DNA of 64,000 bases, taken from NCBI RefSeq assembly GCF_000247695.1, contig NW_004624733.1, forward strand, positions 3,621,649-3,685,648. Reading direction: 5' to 3'. Positions 22,431 to 33,610 of this stretch are shown here, piece after piece. Below the pieces are notes generated by a model. That model saw only the letters and a list, made by a program, of their open reading frames with translations. It did not search any database and was not told the origin of the DNA. Numbering within the stretch: the stretch's first letter is position 1; every line of letters begins with the position of its first letter. This stretch comes from Heterocephalus glaber. Its lineage: Eukaryota > Chordata > Mammalia > Rodentia > Bathyergidae. The position numbers and the translations under genes are program-made.

Positions 22431-23303
22431 TTTTATGTATTTTATGTGTTAATGTTTTATATATTTTAATTTGAATTTCAAGTTCCCTTACATTAAGTAA
22501 GTACATTGCCCTGAAAATTGAAATAAAAAATTTTTAACACAGATAAAAGTTTCTTCGACATTTTGTATTTCAGAATGCTTTGTTTACTTGAATTTTTCAA
22601 TATATTTAAATTACATGACATTTTTATGAATGTGACATTTATTAATATGTCACTGCATTGTTTTGTTTTGTCTTGTTTTGCTCTTGGGGATAATGAAACT
22701 AAAATAAGAACCCCAAAATGGGTATCTGCTGGTGATAACAGTGATTACTAGTGGTGACACTTTGATTTTGCAGAACAGCTCTTAAACTCTGTTGACAGAT
22801 AATAAATTAAAATATAATGAGTTCTTAAACATGGTTAAGTTACTTGAGACTTTGTAGACCAGAAAAGATGCAGTAAGAGTGAACCTTTTTCCAATGACAC
22901 AGTCCACATTAACAAGCAAAGAAAGAACAAATCCACAGAGTAAATGTTGGACATGCAGTCTGGTAAAGATGAAAATAGAGATGGTTTTCTTGACTTGCTC
23001 TTTCAGTAACATCCAGAAGAAAGTGTCACCTACAGACTGCTTCATTTTGCAGACCTTAGTGACAGACATGCTGTTTACAAGTCCTTTGCATACATCATCA
23101 TAACCTGATGTTGTGAGTTGTTTAGATAGTGTAGCAAGTTCTCACTATTCTCATTCCAAGTGTACAAAGAAAAGTTGGATTAGAATTTGGTTTCCAAAAT
23201 AAATTTTCCTATGGGAAAGGGTAGTTGGTTGATAGATTACCTAATTTCAATGAGATTTATAATTTTTATATGTAAAACATAATGTAGCATTCTGGTTTGT
23301 ATG
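22431..23303. other. unique AT-rich sequence
   Basis: Overlapping frames on both strands (23069-22782 minus, 95 codons; 22879-23103 plus, 74 codons) resemble no protein I recognise. They lack conserved-looking motifs. Confidence 0.4.
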
Positions 23304-23401
23304 GGGTTTTTTGGTTTTGTTTTGTTTTGGAACCAGAGATTGAACTGAGGACCTTCTGCTTGTGAGGCAGGCGGTGGCACCACTGAGCTAAATCCCCAGC
23401 C
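23304..23401 (-). mobile_element. tRNA-derived SINE, 12-bp target duplication
   Basis: G/T-rich tail (TTTTGTTTTGTTTTGG), ACCAGAGATTGAACTGAGGA, CTTCTGCTTGTGAGGCAGG, CCACTGAGCTAAATCCCCAG. CTGGTTTGTATG (23292-23303) and CTGGTTTGCATG (23402-23413) flank it with one mismatch. Confidence 0.95.
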
Positions 23402-23484
23402 CTGGTTTGCATGTTAATTGTTTATAAATTTGGTTTGTATGACTCTTTGGTTTATTCTGAGCCTAATAAAGTGTGGGGATAACA

Positions 23485-23795
23485 AAAGTACAGTAAGACC
23501 CTGACTTACGAACATGTGAGTAGCAAACATTCACATATATAAATGGACCTTGCATTGTGAAGATGTGAACAAATCAGGTAGTAGCTTGTGTATCTGCCAG
23601 ACATTGTCACAGGTGTGCTGCTGTCTGCTCGGGGTACACTGCAATAGTGTACAGTAATACAGTACTCAGTCAGAGCCTAGGGTGTCTGAAAGCAAGAGGA
23701 AAACCAGTGGTGATGTGGAGGTTTGATTTTTTTTAATGCTTTACATTGTATATTTGTTATAGTCATTTAATACAGGACACATAACTTACAGGATT
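23485..23795. mobile_element. possible Tc1/mariner-type (Tigger-like) fossil
   Basis: ACAGTAAGACCCTGACTTAC and GAAC at the left, GTACAGTAATACAGTACT in the middle and ACATAACTTACAGG at the right recall Tigger-group elements that begin with a CGACTTACGA-like end. The internal sequence is not recognisable, so this is tentative. Confidence 0.35.
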
Positions 23796-23870
23796 ATTCT
23801 ATTATATTTACCCAGAAAGTCAAATGCAGAAGAGTAGAAGAGATTAGCCACACACTAGAGGGCCAGAGAA

Positions 23871-23996
23871 TCCAGCCAAGGGACTGAATCCCACAGCAAT
23901 GTCCCACAGAAATCCAGCTGAAGGCCTAGAATCCAAGGCAATGTTTTCCATGAGTTCAGCCAGTGGCCTAGAGGCCATGGTAATGTCTCATGCTTG
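23871..23996. repeat. 42-bp tandem repeat, three units
   Basis: Units start at 23871, 23913 and 23955 with TCCAGC, TCCAGC and TTCAGC. Each carries a (C/T)AATG block at the same place (23897, 23939, 23981). By ungapped hand alignment, neighbouring units agree at 25 of 42 positions. A possible fourth, offset copy starts near 24013. Confidence 0.7.
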
Positions 23997-24309
23997 TCTG
24001 TATTGAGGATTTCCACCTGAAAGACCAAAGGCCAGTGGTGAAAGCCAGAAAACCTGTGGCAGGGTAAAGGATTTGTGCCACCAGGCTAAGGTATCTACTG
24101 GAGTCAGGAAATGATGCTCATGATGAAGATCAGAGCTCCCGAGGAGAACAGCAGCTATTCCTGCCAACAGCGAAGAGCTAAGCGTTTCCTCTGATGTGAA
24201 CAGACAAGCTTGCATCAGGAAAACTATCCACAGCAAGCTTCTTCTAGAAAAATCAACAACCCATGATATTTCCCTCCAGTTCTCTTTTTATGCTGTTTGC
24301 AACAATCCT
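23997..24309. other. unique sequence
   Basis: Holds most of an 82-codon minus-strand frame (24236-23988) that overlaps the tandem repeat. I do not recognise it. Confidence 0.35.
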
Positions 24310-24726
24310 GTCCTAGTTACTTTTCTTATTGCCGAGACAAAATACCCAACACCCAAAGTTAAAGGAAGGAAGGTTTGTTTGGCTCACAGTTTATAGAGAT
24401 TTCAGTTCATAGTCAGCTGGCTCTAAGGCAAGGTGGCATGGCAGAGTGGCATTCTAGAGGAGAAACAGTCCATGGGAGGCAGAAGGTGGCAAAGTAGCAA
24501 GCGGCAAGATTCAAGTGACAAGCTATGACCCCCTTTCTGTCTCTTATATCCTATCCAGGTAGCACTCACATCCAAGTGGGGCAGCCTTAATCCCAGCATC
24601 ACACCAAGAACCAATCCCAGCATCACATCCTTGATCTGAGCATCACGTACCCTAGATCCAGCCACCTCTGAAAAGCCCCACCTGTGACTACATGACTTTG
24701 AGAGACATCTAGGTATAAGCCATAGA
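24310..24726 (-). mobile_element. MaLR-type solo LTR, GCATCAC-repeat subfamily
   Basis: Reversed LTR: CCTAGTTACTTTTCTTATTG, GAGACAAAATACCCAACAC, TTTCAGTTCATAGTCAGCTG, AAGGCAAGGTGGCATGGCAG, ending GACATCTAGGTATAAGCCAT. The GCATCAC motif recurs at 24596, 24620 and 24640. It is closely similar to 14250-14689, and the copy at 50226 is the same family in the other orientation. An 80-codon minus-strand frame inside is a shadow. Confidence 0.82.
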
Positions 24727-24829
24727 ATTTACAATGATGAATATATTATGGCAGAAATGGTGGGATGTCATTACCAACATTAAGTTATAGAAATGTGTCT
24801 TCCATTCTCAGTGCTTTCACTTGAGTTGC

Positions 24830-25095
24830 TGGACTATAGAGGATATTTGAGGTGAAACCTTTAGAGAGACCTGCCAACAAAGTGTGCATGAAAGCTCCCC
24901 AGTTAAACTACTAGAGGATACAGCCAGAGTTAACAGATTGTTTGCAACCTTGTGAGTATACTTAACCAAAGTATTCAGCTAAGCTGCATCTATATTCCTG
25001 ACTCTCAGTCTAAGACAATAAGAGTTTATTGTTTTAAACAGCTAATTTTTGTGAATAGTCTATGTTACATAGAAATAAATGATTAAAATAGGTTT
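24830..25095 (+). mobile_element. MLT1-type LTR, 3' part
   Basis: CCTGCCAACAAAGTGTGCAT, CAACCTTGTGAGTATACTTA, AGCTAAGCTGCATCTATATT, CCTGACTCTC, then AATAAGAGTTTATTGTTTTA and AAACAGCTAATTTTTGTGAA follow the MLT1 order including its conserved 3' terminus. Confidence 0.75.
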
Positions 25096-25230
25096 CATCA
25101 ACTGGAAGTAAGGTGCTGCCAAAACCAAAACAGTGAATATTGGATAGGATTTGGAACAGTCTAAGTCAGCCTTCAGGAGAGTGTTAGGGAAGGTCTAAGG
25201 TGAGTTGAAGCAGTTAGTAACAGAAAATTC

Positions 25231-25414
25231 CTTTTTTTGTGGTACTAGAGATAGAACTCAGGGCTTTTGCACTGAACTGCATTTCCCAACTCTTTTTTAT
25301 TTTTTTAGTTTGAGACAGGGTCTTGCTAAGTCCCAGGCTGGCCCTGAGCTTGATATCCTCTTGCCTCAGCCTCCTCAGCCTCTGACATTAAAGGCATGTA
25401 CCACCATTCCTGGC
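25231..25414 (-). mobile_element. composite SINE: B1 fused to ID
   Basis: On the plus strand the ID part comes first (T7, GTGGTACTAGAGATAGAACT, GCATTTCCCAACTC). A T-rich linker and the B1 part follow (GAGACAGGGTCTTGCTAAGT, CAGGCTGGCCCTGAGCTTG, CTTGCCTCAGCCTCCTCAGC, GGCATGTACCACCATTCCTG). The SINE strand is therefore B1 then ID, the arrangement known from dormouse and squirrel lineages (B1-dID, MEN). It overlaps a 113-codon frame that is a shadow. Confidence 0.85.
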
Positions 25415-25888
25415 AGACTCCTGGGTTTTGATATAGGTGTTCATGAGGGCTTGCAGGAAAATGGGGAAATACTATTGGAAGCTGAGGGGTACTCGTTATT
25501 TAGTGGCAGAAATTTCACAACGCTGATGTATACACCCAGAAGGTAGAAAGTATGTCTTATGAGCTAAAATGAGCTAGCAAAGAAGTTTTCCAAGTGAGAG
25601 ATGAAGTTACTGTCTGGTTTCTTCTTGACGTTTTTGGTAAAATGCAAGAGGACAAAGATAAAATAAAGGAAGGATTGTTAAAACATAGGAGTCAAGAATT
25701 GATAGTTTTGAAAACTATCAGCTTTTACACATGACAAATGATCTTAATGAAGATTTTTCACTAAAGTAAACTCCAAGAGAATTCACAGGAGACTCAGGCT
25801 CATCATATGAGCTCATCATGTAGAAAGGCTGCAAAGTGTCACCAGCTTAGATTGTAGGACATGAAACACAAAGAATGAAGGAATATCC
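25415..25888. other. unique sequence
   Basis: Nothing recognised. Confidence 0.35.
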
Positions 25889-26062
25889 TTGTATTTCAAA
25901 TTATACTGGCAAGAAATGGACTCAAAACAGGGATATGAAAAAAGAATTAAAATCTACTATGCACATGTACCAATCCTCATGCATCCAGAAAGTAATCATT
26001 CTGTGCTGCATTGTCTAATAAAAAAAAATCAAAAATCAAAGAAAAACAAAACCAAAAAAGGT
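25889..26062 (+). mobile_element. possible L1-type 3' tail
   Basis: AAATCTACTATGCACATGTA, then TGTCTAATAAAAAAAAATCA and an A-rich run resemble the ends of rodent L1 3'UTRs, with a polyadenylation-like AATAAA. The upstream part is not recognisable. Confidence 0.4.
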
Positions 26063-26599
26063 TACTTGGTAATTGACCAGATTTCTGGGTCCATTTCTCC
26101 CTGTTACTTTCCATGATAAATGAAAGATGGCATAGAGGCAGAACCATGAGCCAGCAGGCAGGATCAAAAGCCATGGAGAGTTGTTCTTAGATCTTGAGAC
26201 CTATCCAAGGAACCTCAACCATTGCCTGGCTGTATTTCAGACTTTCTGTGGAGTAGGGATGTCCTTGTGCTTTCATTTTCCAGTTGTGAACCGGGTGTCT
26301 AAATAAGCTATCTTACACTTGTTCCTCCGTTGTACATTAGGGGTATGTGTGTGTAGATGACCTAGCTCTTTAGTGACATAGGAGTATAGATATACAGGAT
26401 CTGTACTCAAGGAACTTCCTACAGACACCTCATTCATTCATGGGCCTGATTTCAATGATGATTTAGACTTTGAGCTGATGATATAAAGTGAGATCACTTT
26501 CAAGATTAGGTATAAAGTTACTGTGGTTCCCACTTTATGAACACTTTTGTGATTTCTCTTCAATTGCTCATCCTGGGAGAGGCCAGCTTCCATGCTTAA
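26063..26599. other. unique sequence
   Basis: No repeat or gene recognised. Confidence 0.35.
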
Positions 26600-26868
26600 C
26601 AGTCTCTCTATGGAGAAGCCTAGGAGCAGTAATATTGTGGCCTGGCGACAATAGATGAAGCCTAAGCTAAGATTGCAGTCAGGATGTGGGCCAGGACTAC
26701 AGTCTTATCTGAGGCCACATTTAGCACATAGCAAGGGAATCTATTTCTATTGCCATGGATGTATTCATGACACCAAGAAACTGAGATAAAACATTTGTTG
26801 TTTTAAGTCACTGAGTTTTGAGGGTAATTTCTTGATATAGCAGTAGGCAATTAGTGTGGATTTCAGTG
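26600..26868 (+). mobile_element. MLT1-type LTR, 3' part
   Basis: The end is typical: AACTGAGATAAAACATTTGT, TGTTTTAAGTCACTGAGTTT, GAGGGTAATTTCTTGATATA, GCAGTAGGCAATTAGTG. The upstream text (GGGCCAGGACTACAGTCTTA) is only loosely like the family. Confidence 0.7.
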
Positions 26869-28134
26869 CAAACTAACAAGACTATTAAGTATGAAGGGTT
26901 TTTTTTTCTTAAGAAATCAATTTTTTGTTCAACATATAAAGGCCTGGAGGGGCTTCACCAATTTACCTGTGGAAATTATAGTTTATCAGAGAAGAAAGGG
27001 AATAATATTGCTCATGTCATCCTTTCTCCCTGATATCTGGATTAGGAAATTTTATCTAGATACACTTGGATTATCCTCTTCACAGCCCAATGGTGTCATA
27101 TGCCTCCAAGTCCTCGAGTGTTTTGATAAGTGTGGAGAGAAGAAACACCAGTAGGGTGACTTCTGGCCTGATTTAGGAGATGAATGGAGACTAGAAATCT
27201 CACTATAAGAATGGGAAAAGGCCCAAAATCACTTCTTTTGGGAGGATGTGAGCTCATAAGTAGGCATCAGTGGAATTTCACATTTCTCATAATGGCTGGA
27301 ACTAGGGAATTTAATATCAATCATTATAATCTCTATGCAGTGTTCATGGAGCACACTGTTTGCAACCTTGCTCATTAGAGCCAGTAGTTCCCTATGGATA
27401 TAGCACAGTCATCTGGGCATTATATATCAAGTTCCTTTTTTTCTCTTTGTTTCTGTGTTCAAATTTTTGAGTGCCTACTACCTTAGAGTTTCTGAACATA
27501 CACTGAGATTATAGCAGATAGCGGAACAGGTAAAGTTATTGTCTTCATGACAATTTCATACTTACAAATGAATCCTGTCTATAAATCTCCCTGAAAGAAT
27601 CTGCTTGGAAGTCTCCACCCCTCTTGACTTGTGTAGGTAGCTAGAGGAGGGAATTTAAAGATCTTCAATCAGAGTGCATTCATCAGTTTGCCAAAGAGTA
27701 ATTTTTGGTGAACCAAATGATCAAGAATTGCTGCTTCTGTGGGTGAGATGCTGCCGTATTGTATCTGTAGCAGTAGATGGAAATTTTGGAAGTCACTATG
27801 TGTCAGCCATGATCTGCTGAGACCAGTTTCCACCAATGACCAATTTCTTTGTCACTGAGACAGAACCAGGTGGGCTGTGCTCCCCCACCTAGGGCTCTTC
27901 TAAGTACATAGGAATTTGTTAACATAAAGAATACAGGAGACTGAGGCCTTGGAGGAGGAAATTGAGACATTTTTTGCTTCTATTTCTGTCTAGTGTTCTT
28001 CTGCATCTCACACAGAAAAATGTAAGTTGTAGATCAAACTGTAAAGTACTATATCCCATATATATGTATTAACATTATTAGGTATAACCAAAATTCTAAT
28101 TGTAAAACTAGACCAGTTTAAGTAAACAAAATAT
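26869..28134. other. unique sequence with short frames
   Basis: Frames at 26891-27154 (87 codons) and 27184-27378 (64 codons), both plus strand, resemble nothing known. No splice-flanked exon could be argued. TTGAGTGCCTACTACC near 27470 may be an L2/MIR remnant. Confidence 0.4.
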
Positions 28135-28156
28135 CCTCTATAACCATATCTTTGAT

Positions 28157-28256
28157 GAACAAAGGCAGGATTCTTTTTTCTTTTGGTACCGGAGATCAAA
28201 CTTGGGTCCTTGCGCTTGCACAGCAGGCAGCAGAACCACTGAACTAAATCCCTGGC
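28157..28256 (-). mobile_element. tRNA-derived SINE with 22-bp duplication and unique 3' tail
   Basis: TTTTGGTACCGGAGATCAAA, CTTGCGCTTGCACAGCAGG, CCACTGAACTAAATCCCTGG. The 22 bp starting CCTCTATAACCATATC occurs at 28135-28156 and perfectly at 28257-28278. Between the left copy and the T-rich tail lie about 17 extra bases (28157-28173), so on the SINE strand a short unique segment follows the A-rich tail. Confidence 0.95.
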
Positions 28257-28278
28257 CCTCTATAACCATATCTTTGAT

Positions 28279-30479
28279 TAAGGTAAATTTACTCTAAAGA
28301 ACATAAGTGAAACATTCTTCCTTATGACTAGACATTTCTTACAAGCACACTCACACCTTAATCGGTTAAGGTTAGGGCAAATGAAAAAAAAATAACAGAA
28401 GCAAAACACTGTATGTTTCTAATTACAGGCAAAATTTTCCAACGATAGGCAATTTTTTAAATGTGCAAGAGTATACAAGGGCACTCATAACCTTTTGAGT
28501 CAAACCCATATGGCAAATAATATTTGGAAGGCAAATATTTTGAAAATGTTTCTTTCCTTTTCCTTGCAATGGTGTAAGCGCTTGCCAAGGTTTAGCAACT
28601 GGCAGGAGTCCGTGGAAATGTTAGCCAAGCAAGTACTCTGCTGTCACTAGCCAAAGTAAATGTATGTTTGTCAGTATTTCAAACTGACATTTCTATAGGG
28701 ATATATTTACTAGAGAATAAACATCTGCAGTGGAATCCTAAAGCCTGTATGGGACTGGATTAAGAAGATAGTTTTGTTTTGTCACTGTGTGAATTACAGC
28801 CAAATTTTCATGTTGAATTAAAAAATGCATGTGAACCTCAAGGTACCTCATGGAGAGCCTGGGTATTTGTTAATGAACCCACTTCCTTTGCATATCATAG
28901 ATTTAAAAATTATAATTGCTTAGTTTTTAGACACTGTAGTTAGTTTCCTTCAGGAATTATTTCCAAAATATATACTGCTTTGATTGTCATATAGCAGGCT
29001 GGAAAATTTTAGTGTAATTTTTGCAAATAAGTTTTCTTTTTAATTTTCAAAGTTGTCTTGCAAATTTTTGCAAAATTGGCAATTTTGCATGATTTCAAGA
29101 TCCTCATAACTTATCCAAAGGGTGAAATAAGTCTCTTTCTTTTTCATTCATTACCATGCTTGAAATGAGTTCACAGGGCTAAGATTTAATGCTTAGTAGG
29201 CTTAACAAAACACAACATTTAAAAAATTTTTTATGTATTCTAAATGAATATTGGGCAATGATCCTAGTTTTTTACTAACTAATCAAATTATATAATATTT
29301 TAATGGCTAAGTAATATAAAATGCTATTCTTATAAACTACACAACACAAATTTCTGATGATGCATTTTCATATTTATGTTATTAATAGAACAAATTATTT
29401 AGGATTACACCTAGTAAATTAGAAAATAGTACATTAGGATGGCATGGTTAAGGGCATTTTAAGGCCATGACAATTTCAAGAAGAGTGCATTACTTTGTAA
29501 ATTAAATATTTTCATTTTATTTGTGTAGCAAAGTACCTAAGGAGTCAACATTTAGTCAAAAGGAATATTGTAAGTCTCTTAGTTGATAGGGGGAATTTCT
29601 ATACATCAACACTCTTATTTTCTATCTTGGAAAATATTTGCAGGGAAAAATCAGAATTCTGTGGTGTTGTACATAGACTTATAATTTATAATAAAGTCAA
29701 TTATCAGTGTTTCCTATAGAAGAGAGAAAACATATCTCTTCCTATGCCAAAGAAAGAAAAAAGGAGGAGAAAAAAACTTTCTCAGAAATATATTTCTCTT
29801 GAAGTAGGCATTAAATCTGGTGATGCTAATGCCTCTTTTGATCCGAATAAATTATGACCCAAAAGGCTTTAGTCTCTTCAGTGCCTTCTAGTCCTTCAAC
29901 TTCTATTTTGTCACTGGTAGTGAGCAGTGCATCTAGCTCGTCTAATGCTATTGAGGCTCAGTGAAGGGTCAGGACTGAGAGGGAGCGACACCAGATTAAT
30001 GTGTCAGTAATTGCTCATCACCAGCTGACATAAAAAATAGATGGACCGACAGTGGGTTGGAAGTGGAGCCCCAAGCTAAAGAGGCTTTCAGTGAAAAAGG
30101 ATTAAAGCTGGTTGACACCCAAAAGCCTCAACTATGCCAGACCAGGAATGAACGTAGAACATATAGATTCTCTCAGTGTCTTTGTAAAATATTTGCTACT
30201 TACATGATTTTCATTTTGATGAGTCAAGCCTTCTTCTTTTCTATTTGGGAAGGTTTAACCTATGATGCTTAGCCCTGCCTGAACACAACACATGGACATT
30301 TGCCTCAATTTTTTGAGGTAGCAAGAGAAATATTCTTACTTTACTAAAATCAAACTGAAAATTATTATAGCTTTTCAAACACTATTTCTCCTGGGGCAAA
30401 TGTATCACATGGCTATTTTCTTCCAAATATATAACTAAAAAAAGTGACTCAATGTACATTTAAATTCAGCTTTTCTGAG
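28279..30479. other. 2.2 kb repeat-poor stretch
   Basis: No transposon recognised and no convincing frame (the longest, 30057-30272 plus, 71 codons, is not known to me). A perfect 10-bp-arm inverted repeat lies at 29069-29089. The absence of fossils over more than 2 kb is notable here and allows for constrained noncoding sequence. Confidence 0.45.
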
Positions 30480-30567
30480 TTTTTTTTTCTTGCTGTGTGT
30501 TAGGGATGGGAATCCAGGCCTAGAACATGCCAGGGAAATGCTCTGGCCCTGAGCTACACTCCGATCT
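30480..30567 (-). mobile_element. decayed ID-type SINE
   Basis: T8 tail, then GTTAGGGATGGGAATCCAGG, CTAGAACATGCCAGGGAAAT, GCTCTGGCCCTGAGCTACAC. This is an old ID element (GGCCT...CATGC type), distinct from the younger CTGCTGTGCAAG-type SINEs. Confidence 0.75.
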
Positions 30568-30851
30568 GTCTGAGTTCATTTCATCATCATCATAACTGCC
30601 TGCATCCCAGTAATAAAATGATTACATTAATTTAGGAAAGCAGTTTTTAAAAAGTGTCAGAAAAGTTTATTTCTTGTTTGATCACTAGTGGGATGGCAAT
30701 ATAAAAATGAAAAAATAACCTTTCTTTCCTTTAAGGCATTTGGCTTCATGCTTTTACTAGAGGATAAGGACAATAGATGTTTTTGAAGGTCTTGCTCGAA
30801 CAAATCCAGGAAATCAGTCCTCACGCACCTTAAGGAAGTAAATAAAGGGTT

Positions 30852-31046
30852 TGGGCACGGTGGCACACACCAGCTACTGGGGAGGCTGAGGAAAGAGGAT
30901 CACAGGCTTGATTCCAGCCTGGGCAACTTAGTGAGACCCTGACTTAAAATAAAGAAGTCTGAGGAAGTGAGTGTAGCTCAGTGATGGAAGGCTTGCCCAC
31001 TACTGCATGTGTGATGGCTTGGGTTCAATCCCTAGCATTACAGACA
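30852..31046 (+). mobile_element. composite SINE: B1 fused to ID
   Basis: B1 part TGGGCACGGTGGCACACACC, CTGGGGAGGCTGAGGAAAGA, CCAGCCTGGGCAACTTAGTG, AGACCCTGACTTAAAAT; ID part GAGTGTAGCTCAGTGATGGA (A box) and GGGTTCAATCCCTAGCATTA (B box). Same B1-then-ID order as 25231-25414, opposite strand. The B1 part lacks a stretch after CACACACC compared with the usual body. Confidence 0.85.
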
Positions 31047-32467
31047 ATTGGAGGTGGAGGAAGTATGGGATAAAGAGTTGGCAAAGTGTGTCCCTTATGG
31101 AAGTGATTTCCATCAGAATGGGAAAGACACAGAGTGTGTGTGATTATTCAGGTAATACAGTTCAGGACTACACTGCACCTTGGCATGGATGACTAGGAGA
31201 TCTGGCGATTTGATAAAGTGAGCTTGGGCATCATATTGAAACTGCCTATCCTGTACTTAGCACCTCCTGAGAGGCCTTGATGAGTGGGCATTGTGCAGCA
31301 CCCCAGAGAGAGTGTCCAAAGAGGATGAAGGAAAGGAGAATGGGGCAGTCCCAATGGCACAGTGGGACCTCAAGTCATGCAGTGACCTTGTGGCTTGGAT
31401 CTTTTTCTTTAAATTTTCCAAGGTACTTTTGTCCAGGTACTTTTGTGTGATTTGACAGACAGTGTAAGGAACCCAAGTACCATCTCATATCAGGGCTCAT
31501 GCAGCCCTACTATGTAAGCTATAATGGCCAGATTTGCTTTAATTTAATATAGAGAAATGGAGAATGTTGACATTTCTTGTTCTTTGATTACTGTGAGGCA
31601 GCTATTTTCTGTTATGTTAATAACAAGAATGATTTAATTTGTTTCCTATTATGTGCTTATATATTATTATCTACAGTCATTACAAAAGTCTTGCTAGGTA
31701 AGTTTCTTCTTGATTTTCTTAAATGTCTTTATGAGTCTATTATGGTACTCATTATATCAGTATTATAGTTATTTCAACAAGCATTTTTCCATTCAGCGAA
31801 TATTTTTTGTTTACCTAGTATATGTTAAACATTTCTTCAGGTGAAGGGAATAACAAGAGATAGAAGGAATCACAAGTGAAGACACTAAACCACAAGGATC
31901 TTGAGGGAAGGGACCATAGACTGCTGTATTCATCTTACTTCCATAGGTACAATAGGGGACTAACGTAAGCCATGCAGTTACTTTGTGCTTCTCCTGGTGT
32001 TATGTATTACATTGGGTCACATCTGGACTGAGTTCCAGATCACCTCTGGTGACCTGTGGACTGAAACTGGGAATCAGTTTCTCCCCAACTATCTTTCATA
32101 GTTTTATTCTTTTATTCTTCATAGAACACACGCTCTTTCTTTTCTATTCTTCTGTAGAACACACATTCTTATCATATCTGGTATGATATTTTTGCCAGAT
32201 TCTCTAGATTTGTTCTCTCCAAGTTTCATGTTCTCATAGGCAAAGAGAAATTCATGCCAGGTGTGGTTTAAAAATCACAGGCAGGACCCTGCTTGTCCTG
32301 AGGCAGGGGAAATGACAACTCTCAGTGGTACCAGGGGTGTGGAATGGAGTCAGCATACTTGGTCAGATGTCAGTCTAGTGCTCACCCTATGGTCAGGATT
32401 CAGGGTTTGCTCTCAATAGAAGGTGCAGCCTAAAGTACCCGACAGACTAAAATGGCTACTGCATGTA
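31047..32467. other. unique sequence with minor local repeats
   Basis: No gene recognised. An imperfect local duplication (ATTCTTCATAGAACACAC at 32114 and ATTCTTCTGTAGAACACAC at 32146) lies near 32114-32170. GTACTTTTGT is repeated at 31424 and 31439. Text around 31770-31880 vaguely recalls MIR/L2. Confidence 0.4.
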
Positions 32468-32640
32468 ATTTTTATAACAACTCTCTCAGAGGAAATTATC
32501 ATATTGTGCATTTTTTTAATGAACAAAATTTTGCCCCAGAAATATTCAATTAGTAGTCTCTTAGTTTAGTAAGGTGGATTCAAACCCAGTTCTGACTGCA
32601 AGAAATGTGGTGCTCTTTTTACTGTATTGTACTATTTCTA
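32468..32640 (-). mobile_element. MIR SINE fragment
   Basis: ATAACAACTCTCTCAGAGGA, GTGGATTCAAACCCAGTTCT, GACTGCAAGAAATGTGGTGC, TCTTTTTACTGTATTGTACT follow the reversed MIR. Confidence 0.75.
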
Positions 32641-33459
32641 TCATGACTGGAACATGGTATCTCCAAAGAAAAATTCACTGAATAAATTCATGAGTAGCAA
32701 ACTATATGTAGCTGGGGTAATCTGAAAGAATATGTGCAATTTTTGCTCAGAATTTAAATTGAGATATATGTAAGCCTGTGGATTTTTAGACTTGAAAATG
32801 AGAATACTTAACTAGATAGATGTATAAATATGTATATGAACTCACTGCAAAATACTCAGGGAACTATGAATACAAAAGCACAAAAATAATTATTTCAGTT
32901 CCCTTGTAAAAAAGTACTATTTTAAATTCTTTACTTACAGCAGACTTTTTTTTTAAGTCTTGAAATTGTCAAAATCCCTGATTTTGACAAAATGAATCAG
33001 CTAAAAGTACTCTTCTCACATATGGAGAGGAATTTTCCTACTGAAATAGTTTCTGATAGTTAATTAGTGCATTTTCCATCATTGTTTAGACTGCTTTCAT
33101 CCTTTTCATAGCGTGTCTCGTGGCTGGTGAAATTCATGTCAGCTGTGAGTGACTGCTAGCTCTCTCTTCTCAGCAGTCATATATGAGTATCAGCAGACAC
33201 CTTGATCATGAAAGCACATCTAGGATGTCTCCATGTATGTGTCTTTAAACAGGCATGCTCCTGAGCGACATTTCATGAATCCAGTTTTAGAGAGCTTAGC
33301 CAACCATCACCATACATACAGACCTGGTGGGTGTGTTGACAGGAAAGGGAGGGCAGTGCCAGAAATGAGAACAGAGCACCTAGGTTGACACTTTTTGGAA
33401 TCTCTTCAGGCATGCTCACAGGTCTTACTTTTTCCATCTTCCTTTGATGTATTTTATTA
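32641..33459. other. unique sequence
   Basis: Nothing recognised apart from a short minus-strand frame (33470-33273). Confidence 0.4.
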
Positions 33460-33610
33460 GAAATCAGCAAACTTTTTCCTTTCAGAAATAGACAGTTAAT
33501 ACATTAGGCTTTGTAGGACATAGAATCTTTGTCGCACCTGCTCAAACTTACTGCTGTAGTACAAAACAATCATACAAACAAGTGACTATAGCCACACTGA
33601 TGTGCAAAAA
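33460..33610. mobile_element. hAT-Charlie-type MER fossil
   Basis: AATCAGCAAACTTTTTCCTT, AATACATTAGGCTTTGTAGG, ACATAGAATCTTTGTCGCAC, CTGCTCAAACTTACTGCTGT, AGTACAAAACAATCATACAA follow a common mammalian nonautonomous hAT element (GTCAGCAAACTTTTTCTGTA type). I do not give a family number because I am not sure of it. Confidence 0.75.
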
